A DNA stretch of 64,000 nt, from the NCBI RefSeq assembly GCF_030445035.2, contig NC_080680.1:96043157-96107156 (forward strand), read 5' to 3'. This document shows positions 32,950 through 44,214 of the stretch, one piece after another. The position numbers and the translations under genes are program-made. Source of the DNA: Dasypus novemcinctus. Its lineage: Eukaryota > Chordata > Mammalia > Cingulata > Dasypodidae. How positions within the stretch are numbered: position 1 is the stretch's first letter; the number at the start of each line of letters is the position of its first letter. A model generated the notes under the pieces. It was not told the origin of the DNA, ran no database searches, and saw only the letters and a program-made list of their open reading frames with translations.

Positions 32950-34035
32950 AGATGCCCCAAAACACATGAAAAAAACTCACACATACCCACATACACTGAC
33001 TTGGGGGTACCAGCCATCCTCGACCAATTCCCATCCTCAGGAGAGGATAACTTGCATGTGTCTCAGTTAATATCACTCATATACATTCATATCACAAATA
33101 ATAAACAAGGGAAGACATACACAACTTACAATGAACAAACCAAACTACTCATAAACACGCAGAATGCATGACTGACACAAACATGGCAGAGCTGGTAAAA
33201 TGCACTCACATGCTGTGTATATATAACTCACATATATACACACATCACCAAAAATAGTCACACACAATTCAAAATTCTCACAAGAAACACACATACACTC
33301 AGTCAGACATTTACTACAAACAAGCAATACACATGGTCACACACACAAGCATGCACATACATACTCCCATTACCAGGGAAGGTATTTAAGCCTCTTCTTA
33401 CTTATACCCTCCCTGGCGGAAGATAGTCAGCAAGACAATTAAGTCAACCATGTCACTGAAATAGTCATTAATCCACTACCAATAACCAATGAACACAGTA
33501 ACTTACACATGATATCATATACACATATAGCAAAAAGCATAATATGCATTCCTTCTCTCATACACATATGAGAGATAAACATCACTCACAGACAGAACTC
33601 ACATGTACACTCAACACACATTGCTGAGCAGAGATTTGAGCCCTTGCTGATATCGGTGTTTCTTGGTGAGTTCAGGCATCTTCTCCAGGCAGTGGAGCAC
33701 AGCAGTCTTACTCCAGATGTTGAGCTCTCATCCCCTCAGCTGCGATGCCTGCCCAATGGTGGAATTGCAGGCATTCTAACCAATGGTGAGGCAAATGTTT
33801 ATGATCATAGGCACTAGTGAGGAGTCCCTAAAACACATGCTCAGGAGGCTGATATCATGCATGTACTATAACAGGCTCCAGTTTGGGACTACCTCAGGAA
33901 AAGAATCAGACTGAGCTAATACAGAGCACACATACTCACATGCAACCATCAAACAACACAAACACAAGCATCACAGCACACACAGACACATACACCCATA
34001 AACAGAAAGACACACATACAAAAATTCATAAGCAC
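32950..34035. repeat. Degenerate CA-rich region with repeating units
   Basis: Over 1 kb of C- and A-rich DNA with many 'cacacatac'-like words. At least two junctions repeat a similar non-CA block: 'attgctgagcagagatttgagcc' near 33622 and 'actgctggatcctttgcc...atttgagcttcc' near 34038. This suggests a decayed tandem array of 300-400 bp units. Related DNA is at 10560-10975. Confidence 0.5.
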
Positions 34036-34445
34036 ACTGCTGGATCCTTTGCCAAGTGAAACATTTGAGCTTCCTCTGATCAGAGCTTGTCGTTGGAGTG
34101 CTCAATTTCTGCTCCAGGGTGTTACCCAAATCCTCAGATTCTCTTGAGGAAACTTGGTATCCAGACAAGAAGAAACATTTGCAGCACCCGAATTTCTATA
34201 TACTTTCATGTTCCTCAACCAGCTCCAGAACAATGTGCCAAAACACAACATTTTAATTACCAAGATAGGACTGAAATAAACTCCCCAAGCTTCTAAGTAA
34301 GGGGGGAGCCACCACAGGCTAATTGGATAATTTCTTAACAGCACCGTGGGGAGCAGCATGTCCATGAGCCAGTGCAGGAAGATCACTAGATGCACAGGGG
34401 AAGATGTCCCTGAGTCACAAATGCCTTAGACTCCTTTCTTCTTGG
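34036..34445. other. No gene recognised
   Basis: A minus-strand open frame of 97 codons (34102-34395) resembles no protein I know and has no start context. Treated as noncoding. Confidence 0.4.
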
Positions 34446-34449
34446 TCAT

Positions 34450-35330
34450 GATTCCAATTGGGGAATTTTTTTAACTTTTTGTTTTGAAAGGATATCAGAC
34501 TTATAGAAGAGTGGTAAAAATGTTACAAAGAATTCCTGTATACCCTTACTCAAATTCCCCAAAGTTTAACATTTTATCTTGTTTGCTTTATACCATAAGT
34601 GCATATATGTATGTGGGTAGGTAGGTAATGAATTCCAGAAGGCACATAATATCTTTTTTCTAATTACCAGTGATTTTAAACTTGATCAGTAAATTAAGGA
34701 GACATCTGACAGGTTTCTCTATTGTAAAGCTACTCTCTGTAATTATGTAACTAGTAAACATCATTTAAGTAGATATCTGAAGACTACAGATCTATGATTT
34801 CTCTAATTAAAATTTCACCAGTATATTAAACATGTCTGGGTGATTCTTGAAATAATTATTGCAATTGTTGGGGTCCAAATGTGATTTTCTAATTTCATCA
34901 TTCCTTCTACATTTATTTGTTGGATTCTCCAGTTAGGAGGACATTTCTCTTAATCCCCATTAATTTGTTTTTTCACTAAGCTATTACATCAGTATGATTT
35001 CATGGATTCTAACTAATTCTCTAAGTCATATCCCATTACAGTTGCTATCCATTTTGAAACTCATACTATGCCATATTTGGCCAGTAGGAGCCCCTTCGTG
35101 CTTGCTTCTTTGTTCCCATGATTCACTGAGTCCTTCCTTAGTCAGCAAAAATTTCCTGGCCCTTCACTGGAGTCAGCCATTTTTCCAAGTAACTTTGGTC
35201 TTTTTAGAAAAGACTGATATTTAGACAGCAAATTTTATGTTAGGAGTGCTCATTGCTAAGAAAACTCTTAATTCATCTCAGAGGACAGAGCTATAGTTTA
35301 TATATATATTTACACGAATTATAAACTAGA
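34450..35330 (-). mobile_element. Old L1M (L1MC/MD-type) 3' UTR
   Basis: 'cctgtatacccttactcaaattcc', 'ccatatttggccagtaggagcc' and 'ggagtcagccatttttccaag' are in the order found in reversed L1M 3' ends. Ancient and noncoding. Confidence 0.7.
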
Positions 35331-35439
35331 AACAAATAAACAGGAATGATTGCCAATAGGGGATGGCTCTAGAATGAGATAGAAAGCATAGTGATAAGGA
35401 CAATATAGAATATTGAAACACTGAATATACAAATGGATA

Positions 35440-35880
35440 ATGATGAGAAAACTGTCTACTACCTGCAGCAATCAGTCCAGGAAGTTTGCAGAAGCCAAAT
35501 CACAATCCCTGTAAAAATTGACCCCAAATAACCAGGACTTGACCAAAAACTGACAGCTTCACTAATTTTAGCCCCTGCTTGTACTTTTGGAACACCCAGA
35601 GAGAGCCAAATATGCTCCTTTAATAAATCACATGAGATGCCATGATTCTAGTTAGCCCACCTCCAGCTTCCCCATGTCAATAGCTTCCTATCAAGACATA
35701 CCTATGATTATCTCTTTTTCCACCACAAGGTATTCCTACATTTCTGACTGCCTTTGAGTCCCTGGCAAACACAAGTTATGGTGAATGACTCACTTGCATT
35801 ATCAGGAGCTGAATAAATAATCTTTGTTCCTACTGGCATATTCTTCAAATATATTTCTAGCTACTACCTCCAATTATGCT
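35440..35880 (+). mobile_element. Possible old LTR, family not assigned
   Basis: The region runs from 'gtctactacctgcagcaatc' to 'ggagctgaataaataatcttt', with 'ttttggaacacccagagagagcc' and 'ctctttttccaccacaagg' between. The closing AATAAA-containing end is LTR-like. No edges or partner LTR are seen. Low confidence. Confidence 0.35.
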
Positions 35881-36089
35881 TTTACACTGTAGAGTTCTTT
35901 CCAGCCTTCCTCATTTATATATATATATAACCTAGTAACTGAAGTTCAATATATATTTAAGGTTTCTTTATCCTTATTTTAGAGTTATATAGGCAAACTA
36001 CAGTGTACAAGAATTACTAAAGTAAATTATTCTATTTCCCCCCCTTCAGTTTAATTATGTTATTTATTTGAAAAATAGATTCATTAATT

Positions 36090-36184
36090 TTGTTTTTATT
36101 CCACATTGCTTTATTGCCCAAACTTTTTGTTTATATATTTATTTTATTAGGTAAGTGATAATATAGTCAAAACTATACAAATAG
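36090..36184 (-). mobile_element. Old L1M 3' UTR, left part
   Basis: 'ttttattaggtaagtgataatatag' and 'tcaaaactatacaaatag' resemble the reversed start of an L1M 3' UTR. It is interrupted by a young L1 insertion and resumes at 36428. Confidence 0.55.
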
Positions 36185-36427
36185 TAGAATATCAGTAAGT
36201 CCAGTCTAATCCCCTGGGTGGACTAGGGGAGAGTGTAAACTACAATGTAAACCACTATCCATGTGGTGCAGCAGTGCTACAAAATGTATTCAACAAATGC
36301 AATGAATGTCCTATGATGATGAAAGAGGTTGTTGATGTGGGAGGAGTGGGGTGATGGGGATTGTGGGGTGATTGGGGACCTCATATTTTTTTCATGTAAC
36401 ATTTAAAAAAGAATAGAGAGAGAAAAA
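36185..36427 (+). mobile_element. Short L1 with 5' inversion (twin priming)
   Basis: Bases 36214-36427 are a plus-strand L1 3' end with a G-rich block and the tail 'cctcatatttttttcatgtaac' plus an A-run. Bases 36185-36213 are the same L1 family in opposite orientation ('tagaatatcagtaagtcc'). Imperfect target-site duplications bracket the whole: actatacaaatag at 36172-36184 and agtgtacaaatag at 36428-36440. This is the signature of twin-primed reverse transcription. Confidence 0.75.
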
Positions 36428-36865
36428 AGTGTACAAATAGGTAGACCTGTCTCCCATTCTATGTACTCCATACTTACACTCTCTCAGTAACCATTCTTAT
36501 TAATTTCTGGTTTATTTTTCTGTGTTTCTTTATACTCAAATGAGTAGATACTTTCATATTTTCTTACCCTTTTAAAAATTCTATTTTTAATTGCAGTAGT
36601 ATATATATATACATATATATATATAAAACAAAAAAGATTTTGAGCATTTAAAAGAAAAATTCTAGATAATGAGTTTACTGTCAATACTGTATAACATTCA
36701 CCAATATTTCCAGACATTTAAAAATAAACCTAAACCAAACTCATACTCATTTAACAATAATTCCCCAGTTTCCCATGTCACCCCTTGCAAACAATATTTT
36801 GTTTTCTGTCTCTAAGACTTTGCTTACTCTAGGTATTTCATAAGCATTAGTTTGAGTCTCTTGTG
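36428..36865 (-). mobile_element. Old L1M 3' UTR, right part
   Basis: Continues the old L1M: 'gacctgtctcccattctatg', an AT microsatellite at 36600-36626, then 'ttgttttctgtctctaagac' and 'tactctaggtatttcat'. Ends where an LTR begins near 36866. Confidence 0.5.
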
Positions 36866-36992
36866 GACCCCAGAAAATTCTGTTTTTAAAGTGAAACCAT
36901 TGCTGTGTTTGTAAACCCATTGTGAATGGGACCTTTTCAAAAGATTCAGTTAAGGGACCTAAAGATTGAATCACTTAAGATTAGATGACTTC
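36866..36992 (+). mobile_element. LTR (family B), 5' part
   Basis: 'tagtttgagtctcttgtggaccc' and 'tgtaaacccattgtgaatggga' match the LTR at 42340. It is split by an L1 at 36993 and resumes near 38060. Confidence 0.6.
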
Positions 36993-38059
36993 TGCATGAA
37001 GGGTATATAGATATGTTCGTATGTTCATTGGGTTTTGATATAGGGGGTAGGGTTTCACATGACAACTGAGGGAGTGCTGAGTTCCCATTCCAGGAAACTC
37101 TGTGACACTCCCCAAAGGAGCAACAACAATCCCCCAAGTACAAGGGGAAAGACCAGTGAAGAAGGATGGACCAATGATGGACCCTTGATACTGATTACTA
37201 TACTTGTGTGCCTGTGTTTTTACTTGAAATTACTAATAGACGTAGAGCTTCAGGTTCTCTAATAGTTACCTCCTGAGAGCCTACATGTTGCTTAAATGTT
37301 TCCATCCTGTAAGTCAAACTCAGCATGTAAATGCAATTACCTTCTCCCTGCTGTGGAACATGACTCCTGGGGATGAGCCTCCCTGGGACTGAGGGATTAA
37401 TACCAAGCACCATCTGGTGATGCAACTAGAAAAAGAACTAGAATAAAAGGGGGAAATGGTAAAGACAAATGAGATTATATGGCTAAGAGATTTCAAAAAG
37501 TGGTGGGACATCATCAGAGGGGTCACACTTACACATATCTCAGGAGGATCTCAGTGACAGTCAAAATAGATACAAACCTATGTAGGGGTGCTCCGGAGAG
37601 CTACAGAGACACCCAGGTCCTACAGTCATGACAGATGGCTCTGGATTTGAGTGCCTGGCTAGTGTGCCCTACTTTGGAATTTGTGGTCCGGATTTTGATG
37701 GGGTTGGACTCAGATGTGACTTCTCTACACATGTATCTTCTGTCACGTTTACTGAACCTGTGGTTGGTGCTGTGGTTGGTGTATTCCCACGAGACTTGAT
37801 TCTCTGGACTGTCCATGTGCCAGCAGGGCCCAGAGCCTCAACAGAGTTGCAACACCCTACTCTCCAGTTTGTTGTACTTACCCAGGTCAGCTCAGAAGAA
37901 GGTGAGGATGGTCAACCACCACCAAGGAACTGAGAGTCTCTATGACTGAAGCAGGAGAATCCCATCCATCAGCCCCTTCTTCATTTAGAGGTGGAATGGG
38001 CATCACCATTCCAGGGTCCTCAGTATGGAGGAATAAAATGTTGATTAGAGTGGGAAAAA
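36993..38059 (+). mobile_element. L1 insertion ending at an internal poly(A) signal
   Basis: A 1.07 kb plus-strand L1 3' UTR piece. It stops about 650 nt before the normal 3' end, 18 nt after AATAAA (38032-38037), and carries a seven-base A-run at 38055-38061. Sixteen-base target-site duplications with one mismatch flank it: aagattagatgacttc at 36977-36992 and aagattagaggacttc at 38060-38075. The A-run overlaps the right duplication by one or two bases. The TSD shows that the short 3' end was made at insertion and not by later deletion. Confidence 0.8.
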
Positions 38060-38290
38060 AAGATTAGAGGACTTCATATAAGGACTTTTTATTAGATTGT
38101 GGGATCTGGAGTTGGTGCATCTTAATCATCTTACTGAGTCATTTCTAAATGGAAGATGAAAAAGCCGTATGCAAAGAAAGAAAGCAGCAGAGACAGAGAG
38201 AAAGAACCCAGGAGCTCAAAGAGGAACCTGGGAACCTGGGAGGGAGAAAAGCCACAGGTGGGGCAGCCCAAAGCATAGGTCCCTTGGGCT
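38060..38290 (+). mobile_element. LTR (family B), 3' part
   Basis: 'gttggtgcatcttaatcatctt', 'actgagtcatttctaaatgg' and 'agcagagacagagagaaag' correspond to 43500-43615. Its end is not sharp. Confidence 0.55.
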
Positions 38291-38329
38291 CTGTTCATTT
38301 TTCATTTGTCCTCTCTGTATCCCACACAG

Positions 38330-39330
38330 TATAATTTCTATTGTCTTATCTTCTAGGTCTCTGATCCTTTCTTCTGCCTGTTCAAATCTGCTGTTGAATC
38401 CTTATAATGAGTTTTTCATTTCAATAACTGAAATTTGCAGCTCCAAAATTTCTCTTTGGTTTCTTTTAAAAATTTCCCTCTCTTTATGTTACTCAGACAA
38501 AATTTTCCTAATTTCCTTTGGTTCGTGGTATACAAATTCCTTTAGCTCAATGACTATATTTAAGATGGTTAGTTTAAAGTCTTCGACTAATATTTTCAAT
38601 GTATGAACTTCCTTAGGGTTAGTTTCTGGAAAATTCTTTTTTCCTGTGAATGGGGCATACTTTCCTGTTTCTTGGTGTATTTTATAATTTTTTATTGAAA
38701 ACTGGTCATTCTTATTTTTATGTTGTAAGTCTTGAAATCTAGTTCTCCCATTCCTCTAGGATTGCAAGGTTTTTGTTGTTTTTGTTGTTGGTGAGGGCTA
38801 TAGCCATCAATTTACATCAATTTGAGTGTTTTTCAAAGAATTTTCCTCCCACATGGGGAGTATGAAGTGTCAACAAGAGGAAAAATAAGAACTGAGTCTT
38901 TAAGACACCTCTGCTGCTTTTCTCTTTGGATTTGGAACAATGGCCACCCTCAGAGCTGACCCCCCAGTGGGCTGAAGTAGCTGTTATAAAGCAGTGATTA
39001 ATGATCAGACCAAACTCTCCTGGACTATGGAGAACAAGCTGCTTATAGGCCACACTGGTGCAGCAAGCTGCCCCAAGATTCCACACTGCAGTACACACTG
39101 CTGCCTATCACACTACTGGGGAATGGGGGATGTTAGCCACTGTATGAAGGTGAAATTCACTAACACCTGATATTTCACAGCCTTTCCTCCTGCTCTTCCC
39201 TGAAGAGTGTTTCACCAGAAACCAGAGTTCCAAAATATTGATTCAGTTCCTGTCAGTTCAATAGTCATTTTGATGGAGGGACTGATTCCTGGAGGTTTCT
39301 ACTCCATCATCTTCCCACAGTACTCTTATT
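38330..39330 (-). mobile_element. Old L1M 5' region (5' UTR/ORF1 side)
   Basis: 'gatcctttcttctgcctgttc', 'atttctctttggtttctttt' and 'tttattgaaaactggtcatt' are standard reversed L1M sequence near ORF1. Not coding. Confidence 0.6.
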
Positions 39331-40310
39331 ACAGAAAAGGTGGCATGTTGTAGTACTCTTTTACATCATACTTTATTTCACTTAACAACATACCATGGAA
39401 ACCAATCAATATCAATTCACAGATATTTCTGTCAGTATTTTTAGAAGTTTAAAGTTGTTAGTTGTTCTTGATGTTCCCTAATTCATTCTATCAAATTCCT
39501 ATAAATGGGCATTTATGTTTTCTGAAATATTTTGCACTTACACTATTACAGTGAAAACCTTCTCCATTGCATTTTCATATTTTTGGAAGTGTATCTTGAG
39601 AGCAAATTCCTGACAGTGTGATTGCTGGATGAAAATGTAAGAGCTTTTAAAATTGTGTTAGTTATTGCAAAACTCCCTCCCAGAAATTTTGTATCATTTC
39701 ACATCACCACCAGTAATGTATGAGTACTTGTATTTAAGAAAAACAAGAGTATTTATTTGGCCACAACCTTGCAACCACAAAACATTATCCATCTAATTTA
39801 TTTCTAATTTCATATTCAGAAATGGTAATTGAGTACAGTTTTAATTTGAATTTCTATATTGATTAGTGAACTTGGAAAAATTATCTAGTTTTAAGGATTT
39901 TGTGTTTTTGTTTTTTCTCATATTTTTCTATTAGATGGTTTTTCCTTTTTAAAACAGTTTACATAATATAAATTATTCCTTATCTATGATACACCTGCAA
40001 AATATTTTCCAATATTTTTTGTATTTTGATTTTATTTAGTGTGTACTTTTTGCCATGCTAGATATTTTTTGTATTGTAAAGTATATAAATTTTTTCCTCT
40101 TCTGTCTGTATTTGAGTTATAGATAGAAAACAATTCCCAACACACATGTTATAAAATAATTTACCCTTGCTTTCTTTCAATACTTTTAAATTTTGTTTTT
40201 AATATTAATGTCCCTCACCCATTTGACATCATTCTTGTTTATGGTGTGAAGCATGGACATATTATTTCATTTATTTAAATCTCTATCGAGTTGTTTCAGC
40301 CACGTTTCTT
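39331..40310 (-). mobile_element. Old L1M or HAL1-type fragment, left part
   Basis: 'gtgattgctggatgaaaatgtaag', 'attgcaaaactccctcccag' and 'cacatcaccaccagtaatgtatg' are in the order of reversed L1 3' regions. The old element continues after a young L1 at 41418. The TSD left copy ttcagccacgtttctt ends at 40310. Confidence 0.65.
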
Positions 40311-41417
40311 TTTTTAAATATATTTTTTATTTATTTTTAAAAGATACTCAGATGATACAAAATGCTACAAACAAAAATATACAGGGGATTCCCACATGAC
40401 CCACTCCCCACACCTCCCACTCTTCCCCACACTAATAACTCCCTTCATTACTGTGGTATATTCATTGCAATTGATGAACACATTTTGGAGCATTGTCACA
40501 CTGCATGGGTTATAGTTCACATAATAGTACACATTCTCTCCCACTCCTTTCTGCAGGTTATGGCAAGATATATAATGTCCTGTATCTGTCTTTGCAATGT
40601 CATTCAGGACAATTTTAAGTCCTGAAAATGCCCCCATATTACAACTATTTTTCCCTCTCCCTGTCTTCAGCAACTCCAACGGCCACTGTCCCCACATCAA
40701 TGATACAATTTTTTCCTTTGCCAGAATCACAATGTCTATAGTAGAATACCAGTAAGTCCACTCTGATCCATATTTTATGCCCAATCCTGATGGCAATGCA
40801 GACTCCACCTTTAATTGAGAGGGGGCTTCTATCACATATGTCTGGTGGATGGGACTCTCTTGCTTGCAGTTATAGACTCTCTCGGTTCCTTGGTGTGGTG
40901 GTTGTCCATCCTCACATACCTGTTAGCTAACTGGGTGAGTCCAAAGAACTAGAGAATAGGTGCTGCAACTCTGCTGAGGCTCAGGGCTCAACTGGCACAA
41001 GGACACCCCAGAGATTCAAGTGTCTTGGACATAAACCTACCAGCTCCAGCACCAACTATAGGCTCAATAATAGGGACAGAAGAGGCATGTGTAGAGAAGT
41101 CACATCTGAGTCCAACTCTGTCACAATTAGAAGCACAAACCCCAAAGTAGGGCCCACTGTCAATGCACCAAACTCTGGAGATATCTGACATGATCATAGG
41201 ACCTGGTTATCTCTGGAGCCCTCAGGAGCCCCACCATTTGTGGTAGAAACTACTTTGGTTGTCTGTAAGATCTTGCTGAGACATGCATAAGCACAGGAGG
41301 TGCTTCAAAATGAAGTTTTTTAGCCATATAAACTCATTTGTCTTTACTATTTCCCCCTCTCATTCAAGGTCTTTTCCCAGCTGTGTTACCAGCTGGTGCT
41401 TGGTAGTAATCCCTCAG
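40311..41417 (-). mobile_element. 5'-truncated L1 with target-site duplication
   Basis: A 1.1 kb minus-strand L1 3' UTR beginning with a T-rich (poly(A) complement) end. Target-site duplications of 16 nt with two mismatches flank it: ttcagccacgtttctt at 40295-40310 and ttcagctacatttctt at 41418-41433. The internal AATAAA equivalent reads CATAAA here (near 40770). Inserted into an old L1M. Confidence 0.85.
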
Positions 41418-42339
41418 TTCAGCTACATTTCTTATAATGTCAATCTTTGCCCTAGATATCCTACATGCCCCCATGGTCAAATGTAATTAGGTTGATTTAT
41501 GACTTTTTGTTCTATTCCATGGTCTCTTTGTCTGCCTATTCATATTCTTATTTTTTGTTATAAGAACTGCATTCAGTTTTAATATTTGACGGGGCTAGTC
41601 CTTTTCCATAGCTTTTATCCTGCAGTATTTTTGTAGCTATTCTTGCAAGCTTCTTTCTCCATGTAAGCATCAGTCTCAATGTAATTAGCTCCATAATGAA
41701 GTTTGTTGGCATTCTTTTAATGCTATATTAAATTTCTAAAAGAAGTTGATTCTTATTCTAGATTTAAATCTACTGTACTGTTTTTCAGCAATATTTAAAA
41801 ATTTTCATCATACAATTTGTACAGGTGTGTGTATGTGGATATATAGATATTTATATTTTATATGTTAATTTTATAACTTGCCAACTTATTGAGCTATTTA
41901 ATTTTTAAATTTATTTTAAAATTGATTGTCTAGGCTCAGGGTTTAGGTATTCATAATATTAAACCAGTGTTTATTTACAGAAAAAAATTCTACTTGTTAT
42001 ACTATTTTATTTTATTATTGTAGTGTTGTGTTCTATTTGATATTTTATTCAGTATCTTTATTTAATATTCATAAATAATGTCATTCTAACTTTTTTTGTC
42101 CATAAGAATTATCTTTCTATCATTCTGTACTTATTTTTTAATTTTCATGTTCCTCTGTAATTATTTTCCTTTTGCCTTTTGGTATTTCTTTTGTATATCC
42201 CTTTGGTATTTTTTAGTGTAGGTCATCTGGCCATATTTTTGTAGTTTTTTTCTGAAAACACTTTTATTTCACTTTTATGTTTTGAAGGATATATTTGAGC
42301 ATCCAGTAGTCTATGTTGGCAATTATTTTTATTTTTTGC
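41418..42339 (-). mobile_element. Old L1M fragment, right part
   Basis: Resumes the old L1M: 'gactttttgttctattccatggtc' and 'tctgcctattcatattctta' are common reversed L1 ORF2 sequence. It is decayed and interrupted again at 42340 by an LTR. Confidence 0.65.
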
Positions 42340-42428
42340 TGTGGTAGTTTGAGACTTTTATGGACCCTAGAAAAATCACAAAGTTAATCCATTCTTGTGG
42401 GTGTGAACCCATTAGAGGTGGGGACTTT
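42340..42428 (+). mobile_element. LTR (family B), 5' part
   Basis: Starts TGTGGTAGTTTGAG and includes 'gtgggtgtgaacccattagagg'. It is split by an L1 and resumes at 43472. Confidence 0.65.
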
Positions 42429-43471
42429 CTCTTTTTAAACAAATCAACTTTATTGATACATATTAACAAAGTATACAGTTCATCCAAAGCATATAATCAA
42501 TGGTATTTGGTATAATCACATAGTTGTGTGCTCATCACTTCAATCTCCAATAAAGCATTTTCATTATTTCAATAATAATAATAAACAAAAAACAAACAAG
42601 AAAATTCCACATCTCTCAATCTCTCTATGTTTCCCCTGGTGTACATAGATGCTATTTCTGGCTTTATTTGCACAATTATTTATGTGTTTATTAAGCAAGC
42701 AGTTTTATTGTGATATGTTCACATGTCATATGATCTATCCCAAGTGTATAATCAATGACTTGTAGTAAAATCGTAATAGTGTACATTCAACATTACAAAA
42801 ATTTTAGAACAATTTCGTTACTCCAGAAAGAAAGACTCCACATCCCTTAGCATTCCTTCCCTAGCACTACAAATATTAATTTCTTCTTTATAAATCAATT
42901 TGAATTTATATTTTATATAAATTGAATAATACAATATGTAGCACTCTGTGTCTGGTCTCCTTCACTTAGAATAATGTGGGTATTTTTTTTTGTCTGATAT
43001 TAATATTTTGTAGTATTAACCTATGTTTGTTCAGCTTCAAAGAAAAATGGTCTTATATATGCAAATTTACCCATATTTTTATTTCATGTAATATATTTAT
43101 ATTTCACATTAAATATTTAGTTCATAATAGCACAATCATAGAGTATTAGTCCCCTTGTGTCTGGCTTGCTTCACTCAACATAATGTCCTTCAGGCTCATC
43201 CATTCTGCTATATTTTTCATGACCTCATTTCTTCTTACCACTACATAATTTTCCATTGTGTGTATACTCCACAATTTGTTTATCCATTCCTCAGTTGATG
43301 GGCACCTGGGTTGTTTCCATCTTTTAGCTATCATGAATAATGCTGCTATTATCATCAGTGTGCAGATATCTATTTGTGTCACTGCTCTCAGTTCTTCTGA
43401 GTACATACCTGGCAATGGTATTGCCAGTCCTATGGGAAGTCTATATTCAACTTCCATAACATTCTACATTC
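42429..43471 (-). mobile_element. L1 insertion inside an LTR
   Basis: About 1.04 kb, minus strand, with a short T-run at its left edge. Its 3' UTR ('caactttattgatacatatt', 'aatcaatgacttgtagtaaaatc') differs from the long-UTR family, so it is a separate subfamily. It ends in an ORF2 C-terminal frame (43146-43457) with CTLMIIAALFMIAKRWKQPRCP and EEWINKLWSIHTMENY, the usual L1 ORF2 tail. The approximate TSD is aggtggggacttt (42416-42428) and aggtgtgaccttt (43472-43484). Confidence 0.7.
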
Positions 43472-43871
43472 AGGTGTGACCTTTTGATTAGGTAACTTGA
43501 GTTGGGGCATGGACCACAGTGGATCTTTATCCTCTTACTGGAGTCCTTTACAAATGGGATCAATATGGAAAGATGACAAGGAGAAAGAAAGTCACAGGAG
43601 CAGAGAGGAAGTCACTGACGCCAGAAGCTGAAAGCAGCAAAACCCAGAAGACAAGGTAGAGACCAGCAACACCACCATGTGCCTTGCAATATGACAGAGG
43701 AGTCCAGGACTACCAGCAGCTGGTCTTCGGGAAGAAAGCATTGCCTGATGATACATTGCTTTGGAGGTTTTTATGGCCTCAGAACTGTACGTTTGCAAGC
43801 AAATAAATTCCCATTGCAAAATTTACCCATTTCTGGTATAATGCATTTCAGAAGCCTTTCAAACTAAAACA
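43472..43871 (+). mobile_element. LTR (family B), 3' part
   Basis: 'ttggggcatggaccacagtgg', 'catgtgccttgcaatatgac' and 'gcaaataaattcccattgc', ending CA at 43871. Together with 42340-42428 it gives an LTR of roughly 490 bp. Confidence 0.65.
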
Positions 43872-44214
43872 TTGGTATTCTTAATTATGTCATTCATTTG
43901 TCTTCTGATTTCCATAAATCTTTATTGCTGTAATAGTTTCTAAAAATCAGTTATCATTCTTACTGTGGTTTAATAGAATGTAATGTGATTTTTTAATCAT
44001 GCTGTTTTTTTGATGTTTCCATTGTCTTTTGGTTTAAGCAGTTATATTATGTCGCAATTTTGTGTGGTTTTTCTGTTTACATCCTCCTTTGGTTGTGCAG
44101 TACCTAGGACTTAGGACTTGATCTCTTTCATTACTTTTATCTCTTTAAACATTCTTTTTGTACTCTCTTCCTCACTCTCCTTAAGGGAATTTCTTTTCCC
44201 CCAGCAATCCTTAT
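43872..44214 (-). mobile_element. Old L1M remnant, probable
   Basis: AT-rich sequence that plausibly continues the L1M at 41418-42339 after the LTR. Too decayed for a firm call. No gene. Confidence 0.35.

Noticed and set aside
32950-34035. CRISPR-like array or clean (CA)n microsatellite
   Set aside because: There are no identical direct repeats with regular spacers and no uninterrupted CA run. It is degenerate low-complexity vertebrate DNA.
34102-34395. A 97-codon minus-strand ORF near the OR
   Set aside because: It begins with MHLVIFLHWLMDMLL but has no OR or other family motifs. Probably chance.
38149-38606. Plus-strand ORFs rich in Lys, Arg and Gln
   Set aside because: They span the junction between an LTR 3' part and reversed L1M. 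Chance frame.
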